64,000 bases of DNA from Asterias rubens (Eukaryota; Echinodermata; Asteroidea; Forcipulatida; Asteriidae): contig NC_047063.1 of the NCBI RefSeq assembly GCF_902459465.1, positions 7,191,343 through 7,255,342 on the forward strand, given 5' to 3'. Shown here in pieces: positions 14,301 through 22,671 of this stretch; position 1 is the first letter of the stretch, and the number at the start of each line of letters is the position of its first letter. The notes beneath the pieces are model-generated. The model did no database searches. It was given only the letters and a program-made list of their open reading frames with translations, and had not been told where the DNA came from. A program made the position numbers and the translations under genes.

Positions 14301-16760
14301 TCCACAGGGGTGTGTGTTATCACCTCTTTTGTTTTCATTGTTCACAAGTGACTTTAATGTCCAAAGTAGTTCTTGTATTGTGATTAAATATGCAGATGAC
14401 ACAGCCTTGACTGGATTAATTTCTGGCAATGATGAATCAGAGTATAGGACAGGAGTTAATCAGTTTGTTGATTGGTGTGAAAGAAATAACTTAGTTCTTA
14501 ACGTAAATAAAACAAAAGAAATGGTTTTTAACTTTCAAAAAAACATTCAACCTGTACAACCTGTTAAAAAATGACGTGTCTGTTGAAGTGGTAAAGGAAT
14601 ACAAGTATCTGGGAACTGTAATTGATGATCAGCTGAACTGGAACTCTAACACCACGAAAATCTATAAGAAGGCTAATCAACGGTTGTACTTTGTCAGGAA
14701 GCTGAAGTATTTTAATGTTAACACCCGGATTCTTAATCTATTTTATCAGAGTACTATTTTATCCTTGTTGACTTTTTGTGCAATCACTTGGTTTAATTCA
14801 CTTTCAGTTTTTAATAGGCAAAAACTAGTTCGCATTACCAAACAAGCCAGTAGGGTTATTGGTTCAGATAATGACGGTCTTCAGGAATTAGTTAAGAATA
14901 GACTTGAGTAAGTTCCACTGTATTTTGTCTGACAACACACATCCCCTTTACCCACTGATTGTTCACAACAAATCTGGTAGGATCCGTCAACTAAGCCTTA
15001 AGACTAACAGGTTCAAGAACTCATTTTTACCTATTGCTATCCATAATTTTAACCGCGATTTTATTAGATAACTGCAATGCATCCAGCCCTATGTACTGTC
15101 TTAATTGTGTATTATTGTTTTATTTGATTTTCTGGCATCTCCTGTGCAATTTGGCCTCTTTTAATTTGGGGAGGGGGTTCACTACCCAATCATGCTTTAG
15201 CGTTTGACTGTTTGTTTGTTTGTTTGTTTGTTTGTTTGTTTGTTTGTTTGTTTGTTTGTTTGTTTGTTTGTTTGTTTGTTTGTTTGTTTGTTTGTTTGTT
15301 TGTTGTTGTTTTTTTTGTTTTTTTATATATAAACTTTCATTTTTTGTAACTTACACTAAGGTTATTGTTTATGTAGTATTGTGGTAATTCTTGTGCAATT
15401 TTACATTTTAATATTTTATATGTTGCTGTACAATAGGATTGTAAATTCCATGTACATGTATTTTTATATACTTGACGAATAAACCATTCAATTCAATTCA
15501 ATTCAATTCAATTCACAGGTCACATCGCTCGTCTATAGCCGTATACATGTAAGTCTGACCATGGTCTTATAGATACAACAAGAAAGGTGCATTCGCATTC
15601 GCAGGAAGTATGAACCGGGCTTTGCTCGCTTTTAAAGTAAATTTTAACGAAACTTCAAGAATTGTCAAACAGAGTGAATAAACTGTATTTAAGCACTGTT
15701 CCTGACTGGCCATGGAAAAATAATTGGAGCTACAGCTGCGACTGGAAACACAAGGAGCGTTATAACATCGTGTAAATTGATAACGGATAGGTTAACCTTT
15801 GGACGCGTTTTGATAATACTGTTTACTCATCTTCGTATTGCTCACGATATCTCTGGCCAGAGTCCGCTAAATTCAGTTCGCATCTGTAAAAGGTTATGCG
15901 TTTAAGAACTGTTTGTTGGATCGTCGTAGTTTATGCAATGGCCTTTCTCGTTTGTTAAATCATGTCTGCCTATGTAAAGTTTTACTCAAGAGACAAAGTA
16001 TCAACTTCATGTTTCATGTTCTTATAATGTTAAATTCGCAGTAAGCAAAGTATGCCAATATTATGTTTTAAAGGCTTTGCGGTTTGAAATAATGCGATCG
16101 TTTTGACGGGTTCGCTGCAAAAACTGGGGATGTTAGAATTGACACCATATGGGTGTTGTCACATTTGAACCTCAAAAAGAAGAAGATACCATAAGATGTT
16201 TAAATAACAAGAATGTCGGCATATATGTTATTTTAAAACCATACTGGGTTAATTTTGTTCAAATATCTAATTGAGAAGTGCTGGTTATGAATAGAACATT
16301 CTCCTGAAGACGATCAGAAAATACTGATCGAAACGTCAGGTGGTAAACACCGATTCTTTTGAGAAAACCAACACTACTCAGTAGAGATCTCCATGGTATT
16401 ACCGCAAAACTCTCGTTACACTTCCACCATGCTAAGTCTTTTCCAATCCTACTCTTAATAGTATTGGCAATGACATTGGATACAGGACAAGATGATGAAG
16501 TTCAAATGATAGGACTGAGACCAACCTCCTCCATTCTTGTAGCATAGGTACGGGAACCTCCAGACGTTTCCTAACCCCACGGCGTAACCAATACACGCCA
16601 TGATGAAGTCCATCTTGTTCCCCCATCCTTCTCTTAAAACCTCCTCCTCCTCTTCATCTTCAATCGAAACATCTTCACTTTCTGCCGTCCTGTGCTCCAA
16701 TTCCAATGTCTTCATTGGTCCTTCCGGCGTCTTACTGTTCCCGTATTGCACGTCTGTCAT
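2147..16760 (-). CDS. SLC6-A: sodium/chloride-dependent neurotransmitter or amino-acid transporter (12 coding exons)
   Basis: Complete spliced gene of 655 residues. Exons in gene order: 16526-16760, 11261-11392, 10425-10692, 9739-9871, 8489-8623, 7935-8038, 7230-7354, 6308-6420, 4277-4411, 3377-3580, 2682-2852, 2147-2359; every junction is GT-AG and keeps frame. SLC6 proteins are plasma-membrane symporters with 12 helices that use Na+ and Cl- to take up small amino-acid-like substrates. Seen here: TM1 with [11 protein letters not shown] and NGGG; Gly62 where monoamine transporters have Asp; NVYYI in TM3 (Tyr139 aligns with the GABA-transporter substrate Tyr); [14 protein letters not shown] in TM6; LDSQ in TM8 (Asp413/Ser414, Na2 site). 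Cys163 and Cys172 are the expected extracellular disulfide pair, and Asn194 is an NGS glycosylation site. TM6 and TM8 favour the GABA-transporter branch over glycine transporters (which have LGTQ), but the substrate is unproven. SLC6-B, 5.9 kb upstream, is a tandem paralogue. Confidence 0.93.
2682..2852 (-). CDS. SLC6-A exon 11: end of TM11 and TM12
   Basis: Residues 529-585: [16 protein letters not shown], then [28 protein letters not shown]. Fifty-seven codons, phase 0 at both ends, donor gtaatt. Confidence 0.93.
3140..3345 (-). mobile_element. SINE-A copy, truncated, SLC6-A intron 10
   Basis: Reverse orientation; head, box B-like gggtttgagtcccag and core are present, but the tail is missing. 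It ends about 30 bases from exon 10. Confidence 0.75.
3377..3580 (-). CDS. SLC6-A exon 10: TM10 and start of TM11
   Basis: Residues 461-528: [20 protein letters not shown], then [19 protein letters not shown], ending [15 protein letters not shown]. Sixty-eight codons, phase 0 at both ends, donor gtaagt. Confidence 0.93.
4277..4411 (-). CDS. SLC6-A exon 9: rest of TM8 and TM9
   Basis: Residues 416-460: [18 protein letters not shown], a basic loop LRQRR, then TM9 [19 protein letters not shown]. Forty-five codons, phase 0 at both ends. It follows exon 8 directly to give the family motif LDSQFCVVEG. Confidence 0.93.
4492..4640. mobile_element. Inverted-repeat MITE (ggtggcagcagac family), copy 1, SLC6-A intron 8
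   Basis: Ends atgggagacttttgaacgc and gcgttccgaaagtctcccat are inverted repeats, continuing inward as ccaggtaaa/tttacctgg. About 149 bases. Confidence 0.78.
4690..4830 (-). mobile_element. SINE-D copy in SLC6-A intron 8
   Basis: Minus strand: ggttcgaatctcaccgggg as box B, then a body with tttcagtccctacctg that matches the copy at 26.3 kb. Confidence 0.62.
6308..6420 (-). CDS. SLC6-A exon 8: extracellular loop 4 and first half of TM8
   Basis: Residues 378-415: [27 protein letters not shown], ending MLGLDSQ. Asp413 and Ser414 match the Na2-site pair of GABA transporters. The protein sequence of this exon is the same in SLC6-B. Donor gtaata, phase 0. Confidence 0.93.
6538..6812 (+). repeat. 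21-base minisatellite, SLC6-A intron 7
   Basis: About 13 copies of a unit like atcaccagccacaagaactg. The unit length is a multiple of three, so long minus-strand frames appear open; they are not genes. Single related units also occur near 5355-5410. Confidence 0.9.
6973..7140 (+). repeat. 42-base triplicate and adjoining palindrome, SLC6-A intron 7
   Basis: Three near-identical copies of caccatgtaatgactatctc plus 22 bases. Next is agctacgaaccacaccaac twice, then an inverted copy around cattaaaatg (7110-7140). Confidence 0.85.
7230..7354 (-). CDS. SLC6-A exon 7: TM7 and start of extracellular loop 4
   Basis: Residues 336-378: [17 protein letters not shown], then [11 protein letters not shown] of TM7, then [11 protein letters not shown]. 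The Asn of GIVNA in TM7 is a conserved Na+/Cl- site residue in the family. Acceptor tag, phase 2 in; donor gtatgc, phase 1 out. Confidence 0.91.
7446..7885 (+). mobile_element. SINE-A copy (tRNA-like head), SLC6-A intron 6
   Basis: The head has gtggcctaacggttaaga (box A-like) and a degraded box B; the body has the conserved tccttcggatgggacgtaaa core; the tail has gcgctatataagac and an ATT run, as in LINE-derived tails. About 440 bases, near full length. Confidence 0.82.
7935..8038 (-). CDS. SLC6-A exon 6: TM6
   Basis: Residues 302-336. It encodes [18 protein letters not shown] and then [13 protein letters not shown], the unwound TM6 that forms part of the ion and substrate site in SLC6 proteins. 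The SYG after IFF resembles GABA transporters. Donor gtaagt, phase 2. Confidence 0.92.
8225..8480 (-). mobile_element. Old MITE-1-related fragment beside SLC6-A exon 5
   Basis: Reverse orientation; cggctccctctggagaa, tctgaaagcacacaaat and ttttcacagatttgtta in order; ends lost. It stops at the intronic side of the exon 5 donor. Confidence 0.65.
8489..8623 (-). CDS. SLC6-A exon 5: TM5 and extracellular loop 3
   Basis: Residues 257-301, 45 whole codons. TM5 runs from [17 protein letters not shown] to NGLLLEG; the loop contains [13 protein letters not shown]. Phase 0 at both ends. A degraded MITE-1 copy lies directly beside the donor side of this exon. Confidence 0.92.
9108..9303. repeat. Dispersed repeat, copy 1 (SLC6-A intron 4)
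   Basis: About 195 bases shared with 58393-58600, including ggcccattcaaggtgag, tcttgacccaaatcac, ggctgaaaca and ggagcctggctgg in the same order. No coding sequence; class unknown. Confidence 0.65.
9475..9719. mobile_element. Same MITE family, copy 2, SLC6-A intron 4
   Basis: Ends ttggaacgctagattgcag and ctgccacctagcgttccaa are inverted repeats; the middle is longer than copy 1. Ends 19 bases from exon 4. Single arms of the family also occur at about 21430-21484, 23400-23465 and 44060-44110. Confidence 0.75.
9739..9871 (-). CDS. SLC6-A exon 4: end of loop 2 and TM4
   Basis: Residues 212-256. It encodes [15 protein letters not shown], then TM4 from [12 protein letters not shown] to [11 protein letters not shown], a typical SLC6 stretch. 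Starts in phase 2 and ends in phase 0 at donor gtaaat. Confidence 0.92.
10425..10692 (-). CDS. SLC6-A exon 3: TM3 and large extracellular loop 2
   Basis: Residues 123-212. TM3 begins [17 protein letters not shown]. The loop has the conserved Cys pair (Cys163, Cys172) flanking RNYWNNEF, and one NGS glycosylation site at Asn194. Donor gtaagt, phase 2, inside the Glu of QYWE. This loop is where the two paralogues differ most within the transporter core. Confidence 0.93.
10870..11166 (-). mobile_element. SINE-A copy, SLC6-A intron 2
   Basis: Reverse orientation: head gtcgtggcagagtggttt and box B-like gggttcgagtcccgg on the minus strand, core and cggtgttcctg segment present. It sits about 95 bases from exon 2. 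Confidence 0.82.
11261..11392 (-). CDS. SLC6-A exon 2: TM2 and first intracellular loop
   Basis: Residues 79-123. It encodes AFLIPYF, the Gly-Pro of TM2 and the MEVTLGQ motif that precedes intracellular loop 1, ending FPAIKG. Acceptor cag, donor gtaaga, phase 1 at both ends. The exon lies 5.1 kb from exon 1 across the LINE-bearing intron 1. Confidence 0.92.
11890..12065 (+). mobile_element. SINE-B copy (second tRNA-headed family)
   Basis: tgcagttggtaagacactg and gtgttcgaatcccatccga act as boxes A and B; the downstream part has tactgagtaaacagtgcta and cacatcggtgtatgggtaaa. The same downstream part recurs at about 1150-1225, 20100-20165, 46785-46866 and 58700-58760. Confidence 0.75.
12440..13110 (+). 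pseudogene. LINE endonuclease domain, broken
   Basis: In frame +3, [12 protein letters not shown] resembles the start of an apurinic endonuclease domain. The frame shifts near 12515 to one carrying [17 protein letters not shown] and MGDFNECD (the GDFN motif), which stops at 12950. Past the stop the same frame reads [13 protein letters not shown] and [11 protein letters not shown], the SDH end of the domain. At least one frameshift and one stop make it non-functional. Confidence 0.82.
13195..14574 (+). pseudogene. LINE reverse transcriptase domain
   Basis: Open frame of 459 residues. RT motifs: [40 protein letters not shown]; the first catalytic Asp in [25 protein letters not shown]; and YADDTALTG with the two catalytic Asp. 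The order and spacing match non-LTR RTs. The frame is intact here but is separated from the endonuclease and the C-terminal part by frame breaks, so this copy should not be autonomous. Confidence 0.9.
14576..15070 (+). pseudogene. LINE C-terminal region, frameshifted
   Basis: The frame continues the RT after a shift at 14574: [30 protein letters not shown] and [12 protein letters not shown] are typical of sequence following YADD in Jockey-superfamily RTs. A second shift near 14911 leads into [13 protein letters not shown] and [10 protein letters not shown] before the final stop. Confidence 0.8.
15205..15305 (+). repeat. (TTTG)n microsatellite in the LINE 3' region
   Basis: About 24 uninterrupted copies of TTTG, followed by a T-rich stretch. 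It lies within the 3' untranslated part of the LINE. Confidence 0.95.
16295..16380 (+). repeat. Dispersed hairpin repeat, copy in SLC6-A intron 1
   Basis: ctgaaga (16304) then stem cgatcag/ctgatcg with loop aaaata, then aaacgtc. See also 2040-2115 (-), 11475-11595 (-), 27520-27600 (+), 30285-30430 and 47235-47395 (-). Confidence 0.72.
16526..16760 (-). CDS. SLC6-A exon 1: N-terminal tail and TM1
   Basis: Residues 1-79. The cytosolic tail of about 48 residues ends in an acidic run (five Glu) just before [13 protein letters not shown]1 is about residues 50-72 with [11 protein letters not shown] and NGGG. The donor is gttggt, phase 1, splitting the last Gly of NGGG. The start Met is the first in frame upstream of TM1, and the tail length is normal for the family. 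Confidence 0.93.
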
Positions 16761-17241
16761 TGCAAAACAAATCTAAACTACTGTTGTTAAACAAACCTTA
16801 TACAGCACATTAATCAAACTACAATACAGCAGTCTTTGATACTCTTATTAAACAGAATTTGAGACAAAACTACAGGCATCACCTCAACCGTTTGCAACGA
16901 GCTTCGGTAATGAACTCTGAGTCTGTGCACCGCAGTTAAAAGGAGTGAACATAAGTCAAACCCGATAAGACTAATTACTATCAGGTAAGCGGTCAATAAA
17001 TAATGAAACACTCTATTTTATTAAGGGCACGAGAATAATGCTAATTGGGCACAGCTTTTTGTCGCAGTACTTGAGCTGGAGGTTCCAAGGTTCATTCTCA
17101 ATGCTGCACTGAAACTTAACTAAACTGCACACAATTTTACAGAGTCTCTTATAAGAAGAACAACGTTACATTAATCATATAACAGTTATTAGCTTTGCAA
17201 ATTAGAAAGTACTCGCCTCGAGTGAAAAACAAGGAGGACTA

Positions 17242-17502
17242 CACTCTTAACCCTTCCGGATTATAGTTGACCCGAATCCGCGTCCAGTGGTGGGAGCAGA
17301 CCAATTTCTTGGTCAGTTTGACCTGGAATACGACTAAGAAATCACTCATAAAAATTTAATGAGTCAAACTGACGCAGAGTCTAAGTTAAAATCCCATTTT
17401 AACCACTTTCTGGGTCAGTCTGATCCATAAATTGACCAAGCCTCCTATCACATGGAATCTGGGTCACTTCTGACCCGATAATTTGTAAGTGTACCAAAAC
17501 AG
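17242..17502. mobile_element. GGGTCA-rich element, copy 5' of SLC6-A
   Basis: Starts cactcttaacccttccgg, ends tgacccgataatttgtaag; contains ttggtcagtttgacctgg and gggtcagtctgatcc. It lies about 0.5 kb upstream of the SLC6-A start codon. A shorter related stretch is at about 17690-17805. Confidence 0.65.
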
Positions 17503-17774
17503 GTACCTCCATGCCACAACTACTGTGTCAATATGCACATTGGCAGGGCGTGTCATTCCAACGCATTGAACGTAAACATTAACTTCAATAGATTAGAGTT
17601 GAGTCAAAATAGTAAACACAACACAATTCTCAGCTGCGTTTCTCTCATCAAATTTACAAAAAAAAACTGGAATACTATCTGCTTTATTTCCCTCGGATAA
17701 ACTGTTACATCAATCCGGTCAGAATTGAGCCGTTGTACTTCACATAGGGTCTGACCTTCATTCTGGATCAGCTT

Positions 17775-18015
17775 GACCCACTTTCTGAAACCTGGAATAC
17801 CGGGGCGAACCCTTCTCTTTTTGGTAAATGCACTGGTTCTTTGACGTGCGTTACACAACACACGGGACCAACGGCTTTACCTACCATCCGAATGAACAAT
17901 CATTGTGCTGAGTGTCTTGAGGACACAAGTGACATGAATGGGACTCGAACCCACACTATACTAAGTAGAAACAACATAGCTTGGTTGGGTGCGGTGCTTC
18001 TAGGCCGCGACACAT
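17775..18015 (-). mobile_element. SINE-A copy between the SLC6 genes
   Basis: Reverse orientation: box B-like gggttcgagtcccat, a core with a small deletion and the ggtattccagg-side segment. The tail is missing. Confidence 0.75.
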
Positions 18016-18864
18016 TAGGCCCCAACAATAGTATTTTTGGAACAACCAACGCTCGAAAGACATGGTTTTACAATTCATTTCAATACAGCATTTCAATAAG
18101 TTTCTCGAAAAAAATCCCTACGTATATTACAATGATATAGACCTTTCAGTGCCAATACTCTTATCTTTCACTAAGTAAATAATTACGATGGTTGAGTTTA
18201 GAGTGTTTAGCAGTCTGACCTGCGTGTAGGGCAGGCAATCTTTTTATCTCAATAGAAGCTGATGGAAAAGTTTCATACTGTACGACAGTTAAGTATGGTT
18301 TTCTGCAACATGCAGTACGGCCGTTACATAGCAAAAAAATCTTAACTCGAAAAATAACGTTTGAGAAAAGCTAATAGTCTACACCCGACCATGGAGCTAT
18401 CCATGACCCAACATAGAAATACATTGCATTGCTATAAAACGGGACGGGAAGGTAAAAAGAGGCCGACATAGGACATGTAATGTTCACATTAGTTAGATAG
18501 GACATATGCATTTTAAACCTTTGGGGAAAAAAAAAACGCTCTCAACTATTTATACCCTGAAATGATCTCATTCAAGTAAAAACAATTTTCGAAAATGAAT
18601 GCATTATGAAACCAGTATTACTTTGGCAACAAAGTGCTTGCCATCAGATGATGCATGGTGCGATTAAACTGGTTCAAAGGTGCAGCGGGTGTGTTTTATC
18701 AGAACGCTGCCATTTTGTTTATCAGCTTCGAAAGTTTCAAAGTCTAAATTGTATCGAATGTGATAAGGGGTTACCTTAGATATATCTACTTGGATATTTA
18801 AAAGATAAACTAATAGAAGTACAGTTGGAAACTCAATGTAAAGAAGTGTATTTAAGCTGTAAAA

Positions 18865-19310
18865 ACATGTTCCATACGTACGGAATACTAAGTATAGTAC
18901 GTACGAAATACTATTCTGTCATACGAACTAGTCACCCCTGTTGTACGTACGGATGACTATTTCCTAACGGATTACACTGTAAAACCTTGGTTGTCAAAAA
19001 AGAGAGAGAAACCAACAACCATATTCCGTACGTACGGATTACTAAGTCGTACGTACGAAATACTATTTTGAACGTACAAATTAATAATCCCTGTTGAACG
19101 TACGGATTACTAAACCTTGGTTGTCAAGATAGAGAGAATCAAAATTAACAGCAAAGAGTGTTAAATAAGCACCAATCATACCACGTGTCATACCAATGTA
19201 AAGTTTGAGTCTCCTCTCGGTAGGTACGGGTGTATATTTTAACAACCCCATTTTTCGCATTTCACGTTCAAGTTCCGTACGTACAGATCAGTAAAGCGTA
19301 CGTACCAAAC
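18865..19310 (+). repeat. CGTACGTACG-rich repeat cluster upstream of SLC6-A
   Basis: At least five ccgtacgtacgga or tcgtacgtacgaa sites, each followed by tactaag or tactatt, and two copies of ccttggttgtcaa. Two units, near 18870-18980 and 19000-19120, and a further pair near 19275-19310. Confidence 0.75.
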
Positions 19311-19499
19311 AGTAGTCTTTTGTAATGTCATTTGGCAACTCTTTATAAGTCTCGTTTTATGTTGCGCTTTATAAGTCTCGTTTATTATTAGTATTATTAT
19401 TAGTTATGACAGAGAACCAAAATGTGTTAGATCTGCGATTAGAATTGTGCCCCATTCGAAGTTCTGAACACCATGCTCATACGAAATTTAGAATTTACA

Positions 19500-19885
19500 C
19501 TATTTTGATATAATAATAATAATAATGTCGAAGTCTTTTATAGCGCACGTATCTACCAAACAAGGTACTCAAGGCGCAGAGTATATACAAACTTTCAGAA
19601 AGAAAGGTTAATAGCAGTGATAAATTCTGAGACCCAGTTATGTAGCACCTTATAAGGGTTTACAAGGTGCTGCGGCGCATACAGCAGCCACAGCTAGGAA
19701 CACCGGGGCAAACCCCTTCTCTTTTCGATAAGTGCACTTTTTTTTTTACATGCATTACACAACACATAGGACCAACGGCTTTACGTCTCATCCGAAGAAC
19801 GAAGCAATGGTAAAGTGTCTTGCTTAAGGGCACAAGTGTCACGAGTTTAAATTCGGTGCTCTTAACTGCTCGGCCACGACACTTC
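19500..19885 (-). mobile_element. SINE-A copy between the SLC6 genes, long tail
   Basis: Reverse orientation, from the head gtcgtggccgagcagtta near 19880 to a tail with gcgctataaaag and an ATT run near 19520. Box B is deleted in this copy. Confidence 0.8.
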
Positions 19886-20361
19886 CACGAAATCATCCTT
19901 TGACAAGGTTTGTAATATTATACCTTCTCTCTGTGCAATACAGCATCCGAACCAGTATAGTAAAATACCTAACCAATATAAACATGCATAGAACTATACC
20001 AAAATATAAACCATTCAATAACATGGGTGACATGTAACTTCTCGTACGAAACCACACACAAATGACTGGGTCTAAACAACTAAATGCAATAATCAATTTT
20101 GGCTTTACCCATATACACCGATGAGTGTAATAACACTGTATACTTAGTATTTTCCAAAGCTCTGTGAACAAAATCACAGACAAAATACGACATTTAATTG
20201 AAATGTTAATACAAATCTCCGTGTAGTTTAAAACCGCTCCATATTAAATCATTTATTTTGGGGCTTTTATTTCATTTAATCGTCATTAGTTTGTACAGTT
20301 AAATTTTGAAAAATAATAGTGATTATATATAATAGTGACAATAGTGATAATGAAATATTAT

Positions 20362-20550
20362 ACACTGCACAACCTGGGTGTTAAAACTTACACCTATCAA
20401 AAAGAGAATCCAAACTAACATGAAAGAGTGTTAAAAAAAACACTAAGATAACTGTGTTTTATAGTTAGTGTTATTTAAACACCCTTTGTTGGTCTGATCG
20501 TGACCACACCCATAGTGTCAACCTTAACACCCAAGTATTTCCAGTGTAAC
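20362..20550. mobile_element. MITE with tgggtgttaa ends
   Basis: tacactgcacaacctgggtg at the left and cacccaagtatttccagtgta at the right are inverted repeats; the middle has gtgttaaa/tttaacac pairs. Related pieces with gacaccatgggtgtt occur near 2430, 16120, 27735, 38360-38580 and 59060-59205. Confidence 0.7.
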
Positions 20551-20982
20551 AAACTCAGCTAAGATAATTCTTTATACAAGTCTATCCACATTCTATATAA
20601 TATATATTTACATGATATACGTAACATATGTTCTTAAAAATCTTTGCGATGTCTTTTTTCTGTGTTAAATACATTTAGTAAAACACAATGCATCGTCAGA
20701 AATCATCAATATTTAGGAATTTTAAAACTCTAATTCGCTTAACATGAGATTGATCTTTAAAAGAGCTTTTAGTGTTGTGCAGACATAAACCATTGACCCA
20801 AAGTGTACAATCAGACGAATTATACAACTGTTTCATTATTATTCGTTCATCGTCTTTCAGTTTTTTGTTTGATTTTACTCTCCCACCCTTTTTAAAGCTA
20901 ATTATATCATAGGTATGCTCAAAAACTGAAAACATATTTTAAAAGAAAAGTGCTTGTCCAAATCACGAGACAGATAATGAAA

Positions 20983-21282
20983 CCACACTCTAAAAACTCC
21001 CGGGTCAGAATTGACCTGGATTCCGTATCCGAAGGGGCCTGACTAAATTTGGGTCGAGCTGACCCATACTTGGGTCAAATGTACCCATCCCAGGGTCAAG
21101 ATGATCCTTCCCTGGGTCAAGTTGACCCCGATTTGAGTTAGTCTGAGCCATTACTGTGCCAGCCACGAGGATACTGGAAAAATGGGATTTAGATTTTGAA
21201 ATTGTGTGTCAGTTACCGACCCATTTCCGAGTCAAACTGACCCATCTGGGTCAGGTACCACGGGACTTTTTAGAGTGATGTA
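20983..21282. mobile_element. GGGTCA-rich inverted-repeat element between the SLC6 genes
   Basis: Ends cactctaaaaactcccgggt and cacgggactttttagagtg are inverted repeats. Inside are more than ten GGGTCA or TGACCC half-sites, several as inverted pairs; 21115-21127 is a perfect GGTCA-3-TGACC palindrome. About 300 bases, no coding capacity. Confidence 0.78.
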
Positions 21283-21284
21283 CG

Positions 21285-22671
21285 ATTGTCGGTAAAAACA
21301 GATGTATAATTTAACTTATTAACCCGTATTTTACCAGTAAGAAACATTTTTTTGTGCAGGGGTACGTTTTCGCGATCGAAACCAAAAACTGTAACTCGGA
21401 TATAGGGGCGTTGTCAGAACAACGTGAGCAATGGAATTTTTATCTGGTAAGTCTGCCGCCACCTAGCGTTCCGAAGTCTACCATTGCATTGTAATTATCA
21501 TCGCTCAATCAATGAAACAGTTACTGGTTACAGCCGAAAACGCATCCAGGATTCTTACAACTTCATTCAAATTCAAGAATCTTAATTTTGCTTCAGAAAT
21601 CTAAAGATTTCAAAGCTATAAGGCTAAGGAATTTAACACAAAAAAATGTATCCATCATGTAGCTTATATTATACAAAGTCAACGGTCTGTGCATAAGAAC
21701 CTTTAAAGATTTCAGAGCTATCGTTAATAATTAAACATTAATGTACATCAAGTGTAGCTCATTTAAAAGGTCCATGCTCTCTACTCTAGTAACTTTAAGG
21801 ATTCCAGATCTGAGTAGCGAAGAATTCTACAATTCTGTGTCCAACTCATAGCCCCTTGTTAGTTTCAGCCTATTTTTAACGTAAGAAACGTTCGTACTAA
21901 TAAATATGAAGATGCAAAAATCCCAGCAACTTTATGTGGAAGCGCGTTTCGGATTAAAGTCTAACATAATGTTGGAGACATCGTGGTATTGGAATTGCTT
22001 TATAGGGAGACAAGTAGAGCAGCCACCATTGGAATTGCTCATGTTGTGAAATTACCATGAACAGAACGTGACATGGATTTTTCATTTAAAAGTTTCTGCG
22101 TTTGTGTGCTATACTTAAATGGAAAACCATCTGCCTTACGTTGAACTTAAAGATGTTAGTTTTTAGAACTCTAAATATGGTGCAACACAGTGTAGTTCAA
22201 TGTCATCGGATACAAGGCTGTGTTAAGTTGTCATTCCTCGACAGAGTAGTTGTAAGTCCACAAAGTTTTCATTTGACTTAGCTGGTGCATATCGCGCATT
22301 ATAAAGATGAGACACTTGCTCAGTGAAGGTTAATATTAACTGATGTTGGTAGCACAATCCCTGCCTCCCATCAGAGTGCAATCCTCAGGTCACCTTTAGA
22401 CCCTTTCTCTATGGTGCACTTGGGAGCAGGGCCCTTAGCCCTGCCTCATGCACATCACAAACAGCTATCTATCCATTTCAATGACTTGGATCGTTTGCTT
22501 GCCATCCGAAGTTTGGTGTTGAAGTTTGAACAGTGTCGGATAAAACACACAAGAACAAATGATAGAAGAAGTTTAACCATAGAGACTAGACATAGTGTCT
22601 GATGGGATTTAGAGATGTTGTACACAGATTAAGTTGTTAACACCTGATGACCTCTTGGTGGCGCTCTATAT
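21285..22671. other. Intergenic between the SLC6 genes, nothing supported
   Basis: Single MITE arm near 21430; the rest is unique-looking sequence without an open frame I can support. It should contain the 3' untranslated region of SLC6-B at its right end. Confidence 0.4.

Larger units (their letters stand above)
12340..15522 (+). mobile_element. Degraded non-LTR retrotransposon (Jockey superfamily, CR1/L2/Rex1-like) in SLC6-A intron 1
   Basis: One LINE copy antisense to SLC6-A. It has an endonuclease part, a reverse transcriptase part and a C-terminal part, broken by frameshifts or stops near 12515, 12951, 14574 and 14911. The 3' end runs through a TTTG microsatellite, an AATAAA-like signal near 15478 and a short ATTCA tandem tail (about 15489-15520), which is typical of CR1/L2/Rex1 elements. 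The 5' end is uncertain and may be truncated. The clade is inferred from RT motifs only. Confidence 0.88.

Noticed and set aside
16304..16337. Calling the hairpin repeat a hammerhead ribozyme
   Set aside because: The spacing does not fit the strict core (one extra base between CUGAAGA and the stem), and I cannot place stems I and III or a cleavage site.
18865..19310. Promoter of SLC6-A at the CGTACG cluster
   Set aside because: It is over 2 kb from the start codon with several repeats in between and no core promoter element visible; kept only as a repeat cluster.
22411..22602. Open frame of 63 residues downstream of SLC6-B
   Set aside because: No domain, no homologous match I can recall, and nothing in the context to support it.
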